Shown: positions 43,401-53,949 of the stretch, piece after piece
How the letters are laid out: each line of letters begins with the position of its first letter
How positions within the stretch are numbered: the first letter of the stretch is position 1
Source of the DNA: Sorghum bicolor
Taxonomy: Eukaryota; Streptophyta; Magnoliopsida; Poales; Poaceae
Assembly: GCF_000003195.3 (NCBI RefSeq)
Contig: NC_012871.2
Span: forward strand, 8,295,997-8,359,996
Reading direction: 5' to 3'
DNA: 64,000 bases
Notes under the pieces: generated by a model
What the model saw: the letters and a program-made list of their open reading frames with translations, nothing else
The model's database searches: none
Told to the model about the DNA's origin: nothing
Program-made: the position numbers and the translations under genes

Positions 43401-43837
43401 TGCACCAGACGTTACCACAGACTCAGAATTTTTTGAAATTTTTATCATAGCATCCACATGTGATAACATGTTATGTCACCAAGTTTCGTGATTTTCTGAG
43501 TTTGTTTTCATTTTATATATTCAAAAAACGATTTCACGCAACTTGGTCCACATGTTTCGGGGGGTAAACGTTCGATATTTCATGTGGCTTTCTGCATACG
43601 GCCTGGAAATGCACTAACAATCATGAATGTCAAGATTGAAATAATTAAATACTATTATTTAATGTACCTGTAGTTTGAATTTGAAATTTGTCGAAAAATT
43701 CAACAAATTCAAAAAATCCAAAAAATATACCAAAGTTATTTCAAAATGAACCAAACTTTGGCATGTACTTAAAAATAGTATAGGTGTGCCACAGAAAGAA
43801 AAAAAACATGGATCCAAAAAAACAAAAAAAAAATTTG

Positions 43838-44183
43838 CCGAGGGCCCACTCCAGACCCTCAGCAAAGAGGGGAGTTGCCGAGGGCAGGCTGGCCGGCCCT
43901 CGGCAAAGTCTGACCTCCGGCAGTGCTTTGCCGAGGGCTTAACTACAGGCACTCGGCAAAGCCTAACGCCCAGAGCCGCCGTTACTCTGGGCCCACACCA
44001 CCCAGCGCCCCTTCTCCGAGGGCTTTTCTCTGCCGAGGGCCCGGCCCTTGGCGAAGAAGCCTTTGTCGAAGGTCACTCTTTGCCGAGGGTTGGCCCTCGG
44101 CAAAGATGGCCTTTGCCGAGTGCCCGATATCCGCCCCTCGGCAAAACAAAAAACCCTCGGCAGCGTTGCTGTTTCCAGTAGTG
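43838..44183. repeat. CACTA-4 subterminal repeats, right end
   Basis: TTTGCCGAGGG and CCCTCGGCAAAG motifs, ending CCAGTAGTG. Confidence 0.85.
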
Positions 44184-45420
44184 TGATCAACTATCAGTGA
44201 TAGCCCATCGGCACAGCCGATTTGCACCACCAACCGACGTTGATGATGTGCTCCTCATCACTGCCACCTCGCCATATGAACGGGTGGTGAAGACATTTTT
44301 TAGTGCTAGCTTGTTGTATGATACGGCGTTGATAACCATGCTGCAGTATAATAAAATTCATAACTTTTTCAAATAAATTCGGATGAAAACAAACTTTATA
44401 CCAAAATGCTTAAATTTTGTGATGGGCTACCACTTTTTAGTTGATGACTTATTAATTTGAAACCATTTATGGTCCTAGAATTCTGTTTGAAGTGCTTAAA
44501 TTTTGAAATTTATTTTTTTGAATTGTACACACAACCTTAGATGGAATTAAATTTTCAAAAAAAAATTGAATTGTACACATGTCCTTAGATGGAAAAACGA
44601 TCAAAACGAGATCTACAAATTTGTAGTTGACAATTATTTCATTGGAAATCATTTATATTCTCAAATTTGTATGAAGTTTTAAAATTTTTTAAAAACAATT
44701 TTTACAAACTACCTCAGATGAAAAATCGACCAAAATCAAAGTTGTAGATCTCAATGAGAACAACAACTTTGTAGTTGATGAGTTTTTCGTTTGAAATCAT
44801 TTAAGGTCCCAAAAGTCTAGCTGAAGTTTTGACATTTTGAAATTCAAATTTGTCAAACAACCTCGGATGGCAATACAACCAAAATCAAAGTTGTAGATCT
44901 GGACTACAATAACAAATTTGTAGTTTATGACTTTTTCATCGGAAGCCATTTAGGGTCCTAGATATTTATTTTAAATTCTGAAAAATGAATATTAGGGGGA
45001 ATGGATATGCTATATAGACAGAATTGACTTAGTGTGCAGCAGTTAGAAGAGAGTGGTTAGAGGAGTTATGTGTAAGGACAGAAGTCTCAGAGGTCACAGG
45101 TTTGAATCCCAACAACGTGAAAAATTGTGTGACCGTGGAGCTGCAGCTGGAGCAGCTTCTTGGTACCATGAAGGTGGAGCTAGTGGGGGGCTTCTCGATC
45201 GGGATTGAAACAATTTTTTTTGCAATTTTTTCGGCCAGCGTTTGGGATTTATGAAAATTCAAATCACTGCCGGCTGTTAATATGAACAGAATGTGATAAG
45301 CTATTATCACCGTCGGCTGCAAAGCCAACTATGATGAGAATGTCATCACCAACGACAAAGCTTTGTGATGGGCATTACGAACCACTTGTGATAGGTCTGA
45401 ATGTAAAGGCCTTGTGTCTA
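44184..45420. mobile_element. CACTA remnant related to CACTA-2, inverted
   Basis: Contains GCCGGC/ACCGACG subterminal-like words at 44190-44310 and 45255-45400. At 44340-44960 the same repeat words as 28190-29400 occur in the opposite orientation (AAAGTTGTAGATCTCAATGA, AACTTTGTAGTTGATGA). Ends are not defined. CACTA-4 appears to be inserted beside or within it. Confidence 0.6.
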
Positions 45421-46304
45421 CTTCTGTTCTCCTGTGATGAGGGGATTAGGATTTTTTTCTTTTCATATATTAATTAGTCAATTACTAATTAAAGAGAGTA
45501 GCGTAGCAATTGCTCTTCACAGAAGAACATTTTGAATCTCCGATCCGTCCATTAGCTGAAGGAAATAGAAGCACTCTGACATGGTCCATGGCCAACGTCA
45601 CTAGCAAGTAGGACTTTGTGACAATGCTCTTCATGTGTTTCAACAACACTTTGTCATAGTCCCGGTGTTAGAACGAGACTTTCACTATCTAAAGATAATA
45701 TATCCACACCATGTCAAGTCGCTAGGTGCAGGAAGCAAATGTTTCTGGATGCTGCAACAACAACTTAGCTAGCAGGAGTTAAAATTACTCAAAATTATTT
45801 ATAGGATTAGAATGCGGCGGTGTGGAAAACAGAAGATTAGAATGCTGGTACGATGACAAACCATTGGCACCATGGGTAAAATAGCTGCACCAGATATATA
45901 TTATCCAGTGGCAGGCCAAGGCGCGTGCCCAGCATGTGCCTCTTTCCCTATGTCTCAAATTCCCATGCCTCCTGTTGTTTTTCTTCTTTTCCAGTTCTCT
46001 CATTATTTTATTTTCTGATGCTAACAAAATAATATGTTTGCTAAAAGGAGAGCTATGAGGTCGTCTGTGGCGTGATTCAGAGATGAAGTATTGTACATCC
46101 ATACAAGTGTGTGGTGCCATATTTATACTGGCATCGGTATGGGTTTCATTGAGTTACTAGGCAACTAGTTTGTGCCCAATTCAATGAGATAGTTTTGTGG
46201 TGGTTGAAAAAAATGGGTTCTCCATCGAGACAGACTGGGTGGTAAAAAATGGCAGTCACTCAGTGCAAAGTACTGACTGGATTATAAAAAAACAAGAGGC
46301 ACAT
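45421..46304. repeat. Low-copy module, copy C, left part
   Basis: 45935-46200 matches 36300-36550 (GTGCCTCTTTCC, CAAATTCCCATGC, GTGTGGTGCCATATTTAT). It continues at 49918 after a composite insertion flanked by AGTGAAAA (46305-46312 and 49910-49917). 45421-45930 has no match in the window and no gene. Confidence 0.65.
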
Positions 46305-46312
46305 AGTGAAAA

Positions 46313-46630
46313 TTGTCAAGGGCCTCAAACCCTCGGGTAGCAGGTCCTCGACTACGTAGCTCGTAGTCTCGATCCGTCTTCTCCGGCGAGGTTTTACCCC
46401 TCAGCCGCTGGCTTTGGTTTAGCTGCGAGAGAGAGATTAGATGGTAATATCTTTGTTGATTTATTCCATTGTCTTGGTACAGAATATATAGTATTTAGCC
46501 AGCCCAAGGGCTCCTAGAATTAAGGACTAAAAATAGCAACTAATCCTATCTTTCCTTCTAACTACTCGTGGCTGCCAGGACTTCCTTACGCACGTGATCA
46601 GCACGCTCTGCTGCACGGCGAGCGTCCCTG
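46313..46630. other. Non-coding edge of the composite insertion
   Basis: GC-moderate DNA preceding the gypsy pol fragment, with no domain. It could be LTR-derived sequence in inverse orientation, but I found no partner. Confidence 0.4.
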
Positions 46631-46639
46631 GCGCGACAG

Positions 46640-49108
46640 CGCCTAGGTGAATTGCTGGATGAGCTGCACGGCGCCAAGTTCTTCACCAAGTTGGACCTCT
46701 GGTCAGGCTACCACTAGGTCCGCATGAGCCCGGCCGACATCGCTAAGACGACGTTCCGCACTCATGATGGCCTTTACGAGTTCCTGGTGATGCCATTTGG
46801 GCTGTGCAACGCCCCTGCCATGTTCCAGGCTCTGATGAACGACATCCTACACGCCTTCCTCCGTTGGTTTGTCCTTGTGTTTTTTGATGACATCCTCATC
46901 TACAGCTCCACCTGGGTAGATCACTTGCGCCACCTCCGCGCCATCCTCCTCGTACTATGGCAACACCGGCTCTTCGTTAAGCGCTCTAAGTGCGCTTTCG
47001 GCGTCGACTCCATCTCCTACCTCGGCCACATCATTAGCGCTGCAGGAGTCGCCATGGACCCGGCCAAGGTGCATGCCGTCATGGACTGGCCCCAACCGCA
47101 TTTGGCACGCGCGGTTCGTGGCTTCCTCGGCTGAGCGGACTACGTACTACCGCAAATTCGTCCAAGACTACAGAGTCATCGCCGCGCCACTCACTGCGCG
47201 TACCAAGAAGGACGGGTTCAGTTGGACCAAGGAGGCTGCAGCAGCATTCCTGGCACTCAAGCGCACCGTCACCTCCACCCTGGTCCTCGCCTTACCGGAC
47301 TTCGACAAAGACGTTCATCGTCGAGTGCGACGCCTCCACGTATGGGTTTGGCGCAGTGCTCCTATAGGACAAATACCCGCTGGCCTTCTTTAGGCGGCCC
47401 GTGGCAGCTCGTCACCGCGCCCTCGCTGCGGAGCTGATCAGCCACATCCTCACCATTCGTCATTGGCAGCCATACCTATGGGGCCGTCGGTTCGTGGTAC
47501 GCACCGACCATTTTAGCCTCAAATGTCTCCTTGACCAATGCCTGGCGACCATTCCACAGCACCACTGGGTGGGCAAGCTCCTTGGCTTTGACTTCACGGT
47601 GGAATACAAGCCGAGCACCTCCAACATTGTGGCAGACGCCCTGTCCCACCGCGACATTGAGGAGGGGGCCATGCTTGCTGTTTTCGTGTCCCGCTTCAAC
47701 TATATCATGCGACTTCGTCAAGCTCAGTCCATAGATCCTGCCCTCGTGACAACTCGTGACGCGATCCTGGCTGGTTCCCGGGGGGCGTTGTGGGGTCTGT
47801 GCGATGACATGGTCACCTTTGACTCCCGTTTCTACATCCCGCCGTCGTTTCCCCTACTCCAAGAGGTGTTGGCTGCCATACATGAGGACAGCCACGAGGG
47901 GGTGCAGCGTACCTTGCATCGTCTTCACCGCGACTTCCACTTCCCCGACATGCGTCACATGGTCTAGGACTTCGTACGTGCTTGCGACACGTGCCAGCGG
48001 TACAAGTTTGAGCACCTCCACCCGACCGACCTGCTGCTGCCCCTACCGGTCCCGACGATGGTGTGGACCAACATCGACCTTGACTTCGTGGAGGCTCTTC
48101 CCCATGTTTGTGGGAAGTTAGTGATCTTGACGGTGGTGGACTGTTTCAGCAAGTATTGTCATTTCATACCATTAGCTCACCCATATTCTGCAGAGTCTGT
48201 GGCATAGGCTTTCTTCAAGGACATCGTTCGTCTTCATGGTGTTCCCCAGTCCATGGTGTCGGACAGGGACCCGTGTTCACCTCCACGTTTTGGTGGGAGC
48301 TCATGAGGCTCATAGGTACCAAGCTGCATATGACGACCGCCTTCCACCCCAATCAGACGGCCAGATTCGAGGCAGCAGACTGCGTCATCATCATGTACCT
48401 GTGTTGCTTCACCGATGATCGACCACGACAATGGGTGTGCTGGCTTCCATGGGTGGAGTACATCTACAACACCACTTACCAAATGTCGTTGCGCGACACT
48501 CCCTTCCGGGTGGTCTATGGCCGCAACCTGCCCACCATTCGGTCTTATGAACCAGGGGAGACTCATGTGGCCGTCATCACACGGAACATGGCCGATCGGG
48601 AAGGGTTCCTGGCGGACGTCCGCTATCGCCTAGAGCAAGCGCAGGCCATTCACAAGAAGCACTACGACAAGCTGCACCGCTCCGTCTCCTATGCAATGGG
48701 CGATTGGGTGCTCCTACATCTCCGACATCACGCTCCGGCCTCCTTGCCCCTAGTCACAAAGGGCAAGCTGAAGCCTCGTTACTACGGGTCATACCGCATC
48801 GTCGAGCTCATCCACCCCGTCACTGTTTGCCTCAAGCTCCCTCCGTGTGCTAAGCTGCATGATGTGTTCCATGTGGGCCTCCTCAAGAAGTTCATGGGGC
48901 CGGTTCCGTTGCTCCGCCCGCCTTGCCGGCCATCCGCCATGGCACCGTTGACCCTGAGCCAGAACATGTCATCCACTCACGCGTCGCTCGCCGTGTTCAA
49001 CAGGTGCTCGACCACTGGAAGGGTGACACAGCCGCTGTAGCCACATGGGAGGACCTCGACATCTTCCGGGAGTGCTATCCGATGTTCCAGCTCGAGGACG
49101 AGTACTGA
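46640..49108 (+). pseudogene. Ty3/gypsy pol fragment: RT, RNase H, integrase, tail
   Basis: Begins inside reverse transcriptase with GAKFFTKLDLWSGYH. The catalytic box is FFDDILIYS (about 46878-46905), a Phe variant of YxDD. RNase H follows in shifted frames (FVVRTDHFSLKCLLDQ at 47491-47538). Integrase has the zinc region ending FVRACDTCQRYK (about 47970-48005), then VWTNIDLDFVEALP and VVDCFSKYCHFIPLAHPYS. The C-terminal part includes HKKHYDKLHRSVSYAMGDWV and AKLHDVFHVGLLKKF, and ends WEDLDIFRECYPMFQLEDEY before TGA at 49106-49108, a chromovirus-type C-terminus. Stops at 46716, 47132 and 47965, and frameshifts near 47130, 47320, 48100, 48270 and 48930, make it a pseudogene. No LTRs, gag or protease are attached. 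Confidence 0.85.
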
Positions 49109-49259
49109 TTGGCATAGGATTGTCGCATCCTTACATGATGTGTACTTACATGGGGAAAGAGATAGCTTTGTTTGGGCAATACATTCATCAGGCAAATTTT
49201 CTATTAGATCAATGTATGCTGTGTTATAAGGTATTTGGCAGATTAAAGTACCTACAAGA

Positions 49260-49909
49260 ACAAAAGTCTTTTGTGGTATTTAAAAAGAGGCATCATTCTA
49301 ATCAGAGATAATCTCGCTAGACGCAACTGGACCGGAGACACAAAATGTACCTTCTGTCACTGTTTAGAAATTATTCACCATCTCTTTTTTGAATGCTTTC
49401 ATGCCAAATTCCTATGGCGTACTGTACATTTACTGTTTGGGATTGCACCTCCCCTCCGCATAGACGATTTATTTGATAACTGGTCTAAGACGGGTGGTAA
49501 CAGTCGTAATTCCCTATTATTAACAGCAGCGACAATGTTATGCTGGACGATTTGGATAACATGAAACGAAATGGTTTTTGACAATTGCAAGCCAATAGCT
49601 TTTTTGCAGGTACTATTCAGGGGAACCCATTGGCTCTGGCAATGGGCAGGACTGCAGCAGCATGATGTTCTTAAGGACCAGCTACTATTTGCTGGACAGT
49701 TTTTGGAGACATCAGCTCTGCATTTCATTAGATCCAATGTATGATTATCAACTAGGTTTATTGGTACTTCATAGTCAAAACTTTTCTTCACATTTTTCCT
49801 TACTGGTTTGGGTCCTTTGCTGGTTGATTGACCGATTTGTGTAATAAATTGTCTGATTCTACCTTATGGTAGATGAAGCCGGATATAAACTATTCTTTAT
49901 CTTAAAAAA
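49260..49909 (+). pseudogene. LINE ORF2 C-terminal fragment with poly(A)
   Basis: Encodes RDNLARRNWTGDTKCTFC, then HHLFFECFHAKFLWRTVHLL, a zf-RVT pattern with its Cys/His positions. A TGA at about 49561 breaks the frame, then FLQVLFRGTHWLWQWAGLQQ follows. It ends TTTATCTTAAAAAAA at 49909, the same 3' end as the LINE at 17061-17690. The 8-bp repeat AGTGAAAA directly follows the tail and also occurs at 46305-46312. Confidence 0.8.
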
Positions 49910-49917
49910 AGTGAAAA

Positions 49918-50230
49918 GTACTGCAAACAGATGCAGATAGTACAATATCCAAATATTATTGTATTTATTTTAGTTTACATAATGGTGAATTGGTTTGTTT
50001 TTATGTGTGGCTGTGTTTGATTGGTAGGGAGTGATGTCTAGGAACCATTACTACCAGCAATGCTAGTGTAAATTGTATAGCCAATCCTCACCAAGAACTA
50101 TTGGTGGCCATGAATGACCATAAATGAGCAAGCCCTTACTGAGCTACAGACTGCCATTTAGCTTGTGGCTTTGTCCATTGTCTATTGTCTTTCTTGAAGC
50201 AGTTTGAACGGGTCAGGCTCTTTGGGTGTT
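49918..50230. repeat. Low-copy module, copy C, right part
   Basis: 49940-50225 matches 36655-36830 (TATTATTGTATT, GGTTTGTTT, TCTTTCTTG, GGTCAGGCTCTT). No gene. Confidence 0.65.
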
Positions 50231-50289
50231 TTCTTACACCCCTGAGAGCCTACCAAGCACAAGCAAGCAACCCTAGGCACGCGATTTCA

Positions 50290-50680
50290 TCAATCAGGGG
50301 TCAGCAACTCAGGATTGCTGCCTAGATGAGCAGCTAGCTGCCTCTCATGCAACATGCAAACAAGCTCGTAATGAAAGGGGAAAACATGTTGAATCCTCGG
50401 CCACCTTTCTACTCTTGGCCCCGCACAATGCCCATTCGTGTCCACCAGTGTGTTCAGTTGATTAGCAATCGCTCGTGCCCCCAAGCCCATGCCCTGTGTG
50501 GCTAGGGTTTTCATGACGACTGTAATGGAGATGGGTATTTTGGGATAACTAGGTCTTATGTTTTGCCAAGAGCTTGAGAGATTGAGGGAGACTAGAATTG
50601 TTTCTTTATAATTCATTACTTAATTCCCAAAAGGTCTGATTACACACCTATAAATAGCCAAGGGCCCAAACTGATGTGAG
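50290..50680 (-). mobile_element. Copia-associated LTR-like segment
   Basis: On the minus strand it reads GGCTATTTATAGGTG (TATA-like, about 50660) and later a GAGTAGAAAGGTGG area. It lies downstream of the copia gag remnant on the same strand, so it may be a 3' LTR. No matching copy or duplication is found. Confidence 0.35.
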
Positions 50681-50684
50681 CAAC

Positions 50685-50785
50685 AATGCTCCTTTAATCT
50701 AGTAGGAACTAAACGGAGCCAATTGCTCCTTAAACCTAGGGAACTAAATGGAGCCAATTGCTCCTTAATCTTAGGAACTAAAATA
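50685..50785. repeat. ~33-36-bp tandem repeat, three units
   Basis: Units of the form GGAGCCAATTGCTCCTTAA followed by CCTAGGGAACTAAA, at about 50688, 50715 and 50750. GGAGCAATTGGCTCC-like palindromes lie in each. Confidence 0.85.
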
Positions 50786-51424
50786 GGAAACAAATTTAAA
50801 CTTCCTCTTTAGCCACTGGTTGCTGGCCGGGCCTGCTCCTGGCCGCGCGCTCTGCGCCTGGCAGCCGGTTGACTGCCCATGACAACGACACAGGTGTAGC
50901 AGCAGCCCAGTGATGACAACAGCTTTAACATCTGGCCGGTGGCCAGCTGCTAACAGGATCTGGGCATTCATCCCCAGTTGCAGGAGATGTTCATTTGATG
51001 CTTCATCATTGTGTTAGATGAAGTCTGATGTGTTGACAATTGTTCTACATATGAGAACGAAATAGGCCATTTCACAGTTTTATTTGCAAAATTGCAGCTG
51101 CAATATAATGCTCAGTTGCAATCAATCACACATGGGAGCGCTTTTACCACACTAAAGCATTTTACTTTCAGAGGAGCAGTACAATGTTTCATAACAAACT
51201 TTCAAATGGGAGCTATTTGCACTTATTGCATTTACAATGTTGAATAGTAAACGATACTTTGTCTATATGGTTCACCTAATATGTTCTTACCTATCAATAC
51301 AAACATGAATATTGGCTCCTATATCAATCCACCAATCACTAGATTAAAATACATAAAATACACTAGGTAAATTAATAACGTACCCAGATCTGCTAGGATC
51401 GCCAATAGTCACGTTGGCAGATTT
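50786..51424. other. Spacer beside copia gag remnant
   Basis: No domain seen. Probably transposon-derived on position alone. Confidence 0.35.
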
Positions 51425-51862
51425 CTACCCCTGCTGATTCTTCTTGCCTTTGCGGTTCTTGCACTTCTTGGCGAAGTGTCCATTCTCACCGTAAACGAAG
51501 CACACAACTTCATCCATGTTCATCTTCTTCTTCTTGAACTGAGTAGTCTGAGTAGCCTTCTGCTTGTTCTTGCCAGCATGCTGCATCACATTGGCACTGG
51601 ACTGTTCTACGGCTTTTGGTGGAGCATGTTTTGCCCAAGCCTTCTCTTCAACATCAAGACCAGCCAACAGATCCTCAACTGAGATCTTCTGTCTTTTATG
51701 TTTCAGAGTTGTGATGAAGTTTCTCCATGACGGAGGCAACTTGGCAGTCATACCACCAGCCACAAACTTGTCGCGCAAGACGTGTCCGAGTTGTTCAAGT
51801 TCTCTCACAATAAGTTGGAACTCATGAGCCTGTTCCACGACTGAACGGTTTAAGTTGTTCAT
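51425..51862 (-). pseudogene. Ty1/copia gag remnant (UBN2 and zinc knuckle)
   Basis: A 145-codon minus-strand frame. LPPSWRNFITTLKHKRQKIS and the following EDLLAGLDVEEKA are the pattern of the copia gag UBN2 region. A Lys-rich linker leads to CFVYGENGHFAKKCKNRKGK. This is a CCHC zinc knuckle in which the second Cys is Tyr, so metal binding should be lost. The frame lacks the gag N-terminus, and no protease, integrase or RT follows. The ATG at 51862 is internal to the usual gag and need not be a start. Confidence 0.8.
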
Positions 51863-53358
51863 TCAGTTTGCTCTGCCACATTCCTTCAGATGCGATCTAA
51901 AGGCATGTTCCTGCAGGGCAATCACCACCCTCAATCGGTGGTGAGGAGAGGGGATGCGCCAGCTAGGTCCTAGATCTGATGGATGAAGGTGTCTTCATAT
52001 CCCATCTACACTGTTGTTGCCCTCTAGACGGTGTCTCCACATGTACCCCAGGCACGTATCTTCCCCACCCTATACGTTGTTTCTGTGTATATTGGTCACC
52101 TATGAAACTTAGTCCACCAATTGTATTCAACCCTAGATGTACTTTTCTGTCGAGATGCAGGGTTGACAGTTGTTTCAACTAATGTACTGTATTTGACAAG
52201 CCATGCCTGCTGGAAGTGTTTACAGGAATTGCTTTCTTGTTTGTGAGCAATTTACACTTCCTAGCTTTATTTAGAAATCAATAGCTGGATTGGTGATAGA
52301 TATCTTATGCCATCTGCTTGCAACATCAATTGTTGACTTGTACGTACAATTTTCCTAATGTTTTCTATTATAGGAATATAAATTTATGTTGGATTGGTAC
52401 TTTTTTGCATTAGCTTTGTGAGCTGCTTGGCTGGTGCTCTTTCATGATTGACTAGGAATTTAATTTTATCCCAATAGTGCCTCTGCCTGAGGGCGCAGAT
52501 GAAATAATTAATGAATGAAAGAAGGATCTGAGTGAACTTCCTATCAGATTGAAAATCACTCCTCTCTTTTTTTTATGGAACAGGAGGGGTGAATTTAACC
52601 CCCTACTAGAATTTTATTGAAAATCAAAGTCCCTTTTAATTAGTTTGTTCATGCATGTCCCTTTTGATTAGTTTGTTTATTCATGTGTGGTTTTTGCAGT
52701 AGCCTATATTAATATATATACTTAAGAACCTATATTTGAGCAATGAATTGGTATGGAGGCTAGCATTTGCCAAGTGGTAGTGCTTTCAATCATAACTATT
52801 CCTCTCCCTATTTTTTAGAGCATGTTCGATTCTTGCACATATTACACCAAAGTTCTTGATCAGATTTTTTTAGTTTCTTATGTCTAGGTAAATCAAGCAA
52901 GCAAATATGATCATATCCAGGATCTGTAATACTGGATCAACACAGGTACTAGCTGTTTATTATCCCGCGCTTATTAATTTTCAATGGGCTAGCCATTCTT
53001 GTTGTTCCAGATAAAAAATTCTGGATGGTTTCTTTTATGATCAGATTGCATCTTATTAGTTACCTGGTGCCTTGCCTGAACAATTAGTATTGTTGCCGAG
53101 TCACAACATTTTGGACTAATATGATTTTACATCTCATAAGTGTGATCTAATGTTTATCTATAGGACAAGAACATAAATGGATGATTACATCAGTGGAATT
53201 GAAAGAGAAACGAGGGTTGCTAGCATTCTAAGAGGGATCCCTTTTGTGCAACCATTTAAATCACTTTATCTCTCTATTTATTTTCTAACTTATTTCTGAT
53301 GACTAGTAAGTTGGATATACAGAATATCAACGTCAGACATGACAAAAATACAGGTAGA
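51863..53358. other. AT-rich DNA, nothing recognised
   Basis: No transposon ends or coding pattern seen. 51863-52000 may extend the copia remnant. The final TCT (53359-53361) is a possible CACTA-5 target copy. Confidence 0.4.
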
Positions 53359-53361
53359 TCT

Positions 53362-53625
53362 CACTGCTGCAGGATTAGGCATTAGCACCGGTTGGGAACG
53401 GCCTGTTGCCACGGTTCCCGAGCCGGTGCTGCCCTTCCGGGACTAAAGGCCCACCCTTTAGTCCCGGTTCGGGGAACCGGGGCTAAAGCCCCCCCTTTAA
53501 CACCGGTTGGTAACACCGGTTGGTATACCAACCGGTGTTAAAGGGTCCTGCCAGAGCTGCCACGTTGCAGGACCCTTTAACACCGGTTGGTATTACCAAC
53601 CGGTGTTAAAGGGTTTCTTTTTTTT
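53362..53625. repeat. Terminal and subterminal repeats of CACTA-5
   Basis: CACTGCTGCAG terminus, then inverted pairs of TTTAACACCGGTTGGTA and TACCAACCGGTGTTAAAG at 53495-53615, and GTCCCGG/CCGGGAC pairs at 53435-53470. Confidence 0.85.
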
Positions 53626-53949
53626 TGGTTCACTTCTTCGGTTCTGTTTATTATTTTTATATAATAATAATAATAGGTTTTTCAATACATGTTTTTGCTG
53701 ATACAATAATATATTTATATTACACGCATATTAAGCATATATAAATGAAAATTATAGACTTAGCTTAATAATTAAGCTTTGCCTATAATAAAATGAATAG
53801 GCCACATCAAAAATTAAATAGATATGTGAAAAGCTTTATATATATATAGTTTTATATGTACAAAATTCGTAACATATATATACATAGAGTTTTTCTCCCA
53901 ATGTCTACAAACGATACAAATGATCATCATTGTTTGGAATAAGAGTTTC
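53626..53949. other. AT-rich DNA between CACTA-5 repeats and peptidase gene
   Basis: TA-rich with no coding sequence, probably the 3' untranslated part of the CACTA genes. Confidence 0.5.

Larger units (their letters stand above)
40545..44183 (-). mobile_element. CACTA-4 with TNPA-like gene only
   Basis: TTTGCCGAGGGCC-type repeats in both orientations cover 40549-41040 and 43838-44160. The right end is CCAGTAGTG at 44175-44183. Between the repeat arrays is a multi-exon minus-strand gene of the TNPA-like type. There is no TNPD transposase. The left CACTA terminus is missing, since the array begins abruptly at about 40549, so the copy is end-deleted and immobile unless a cryptic end exists. 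Confidence 0.8.

Noticed and set aside
43035..43469. A 144-codon Arg-Thr repeat frame on the minus strand
   Set aside because: A wrong-frame reading of the acidic minisatellite. The TNPA-like frame is the one giving GVYQRGPAKLPP.
45085..45110. GGTTTGAATCCC resembling a tRNA B box
   Set aside because: No A box at the right distance and no cloverleaf could be drawn.
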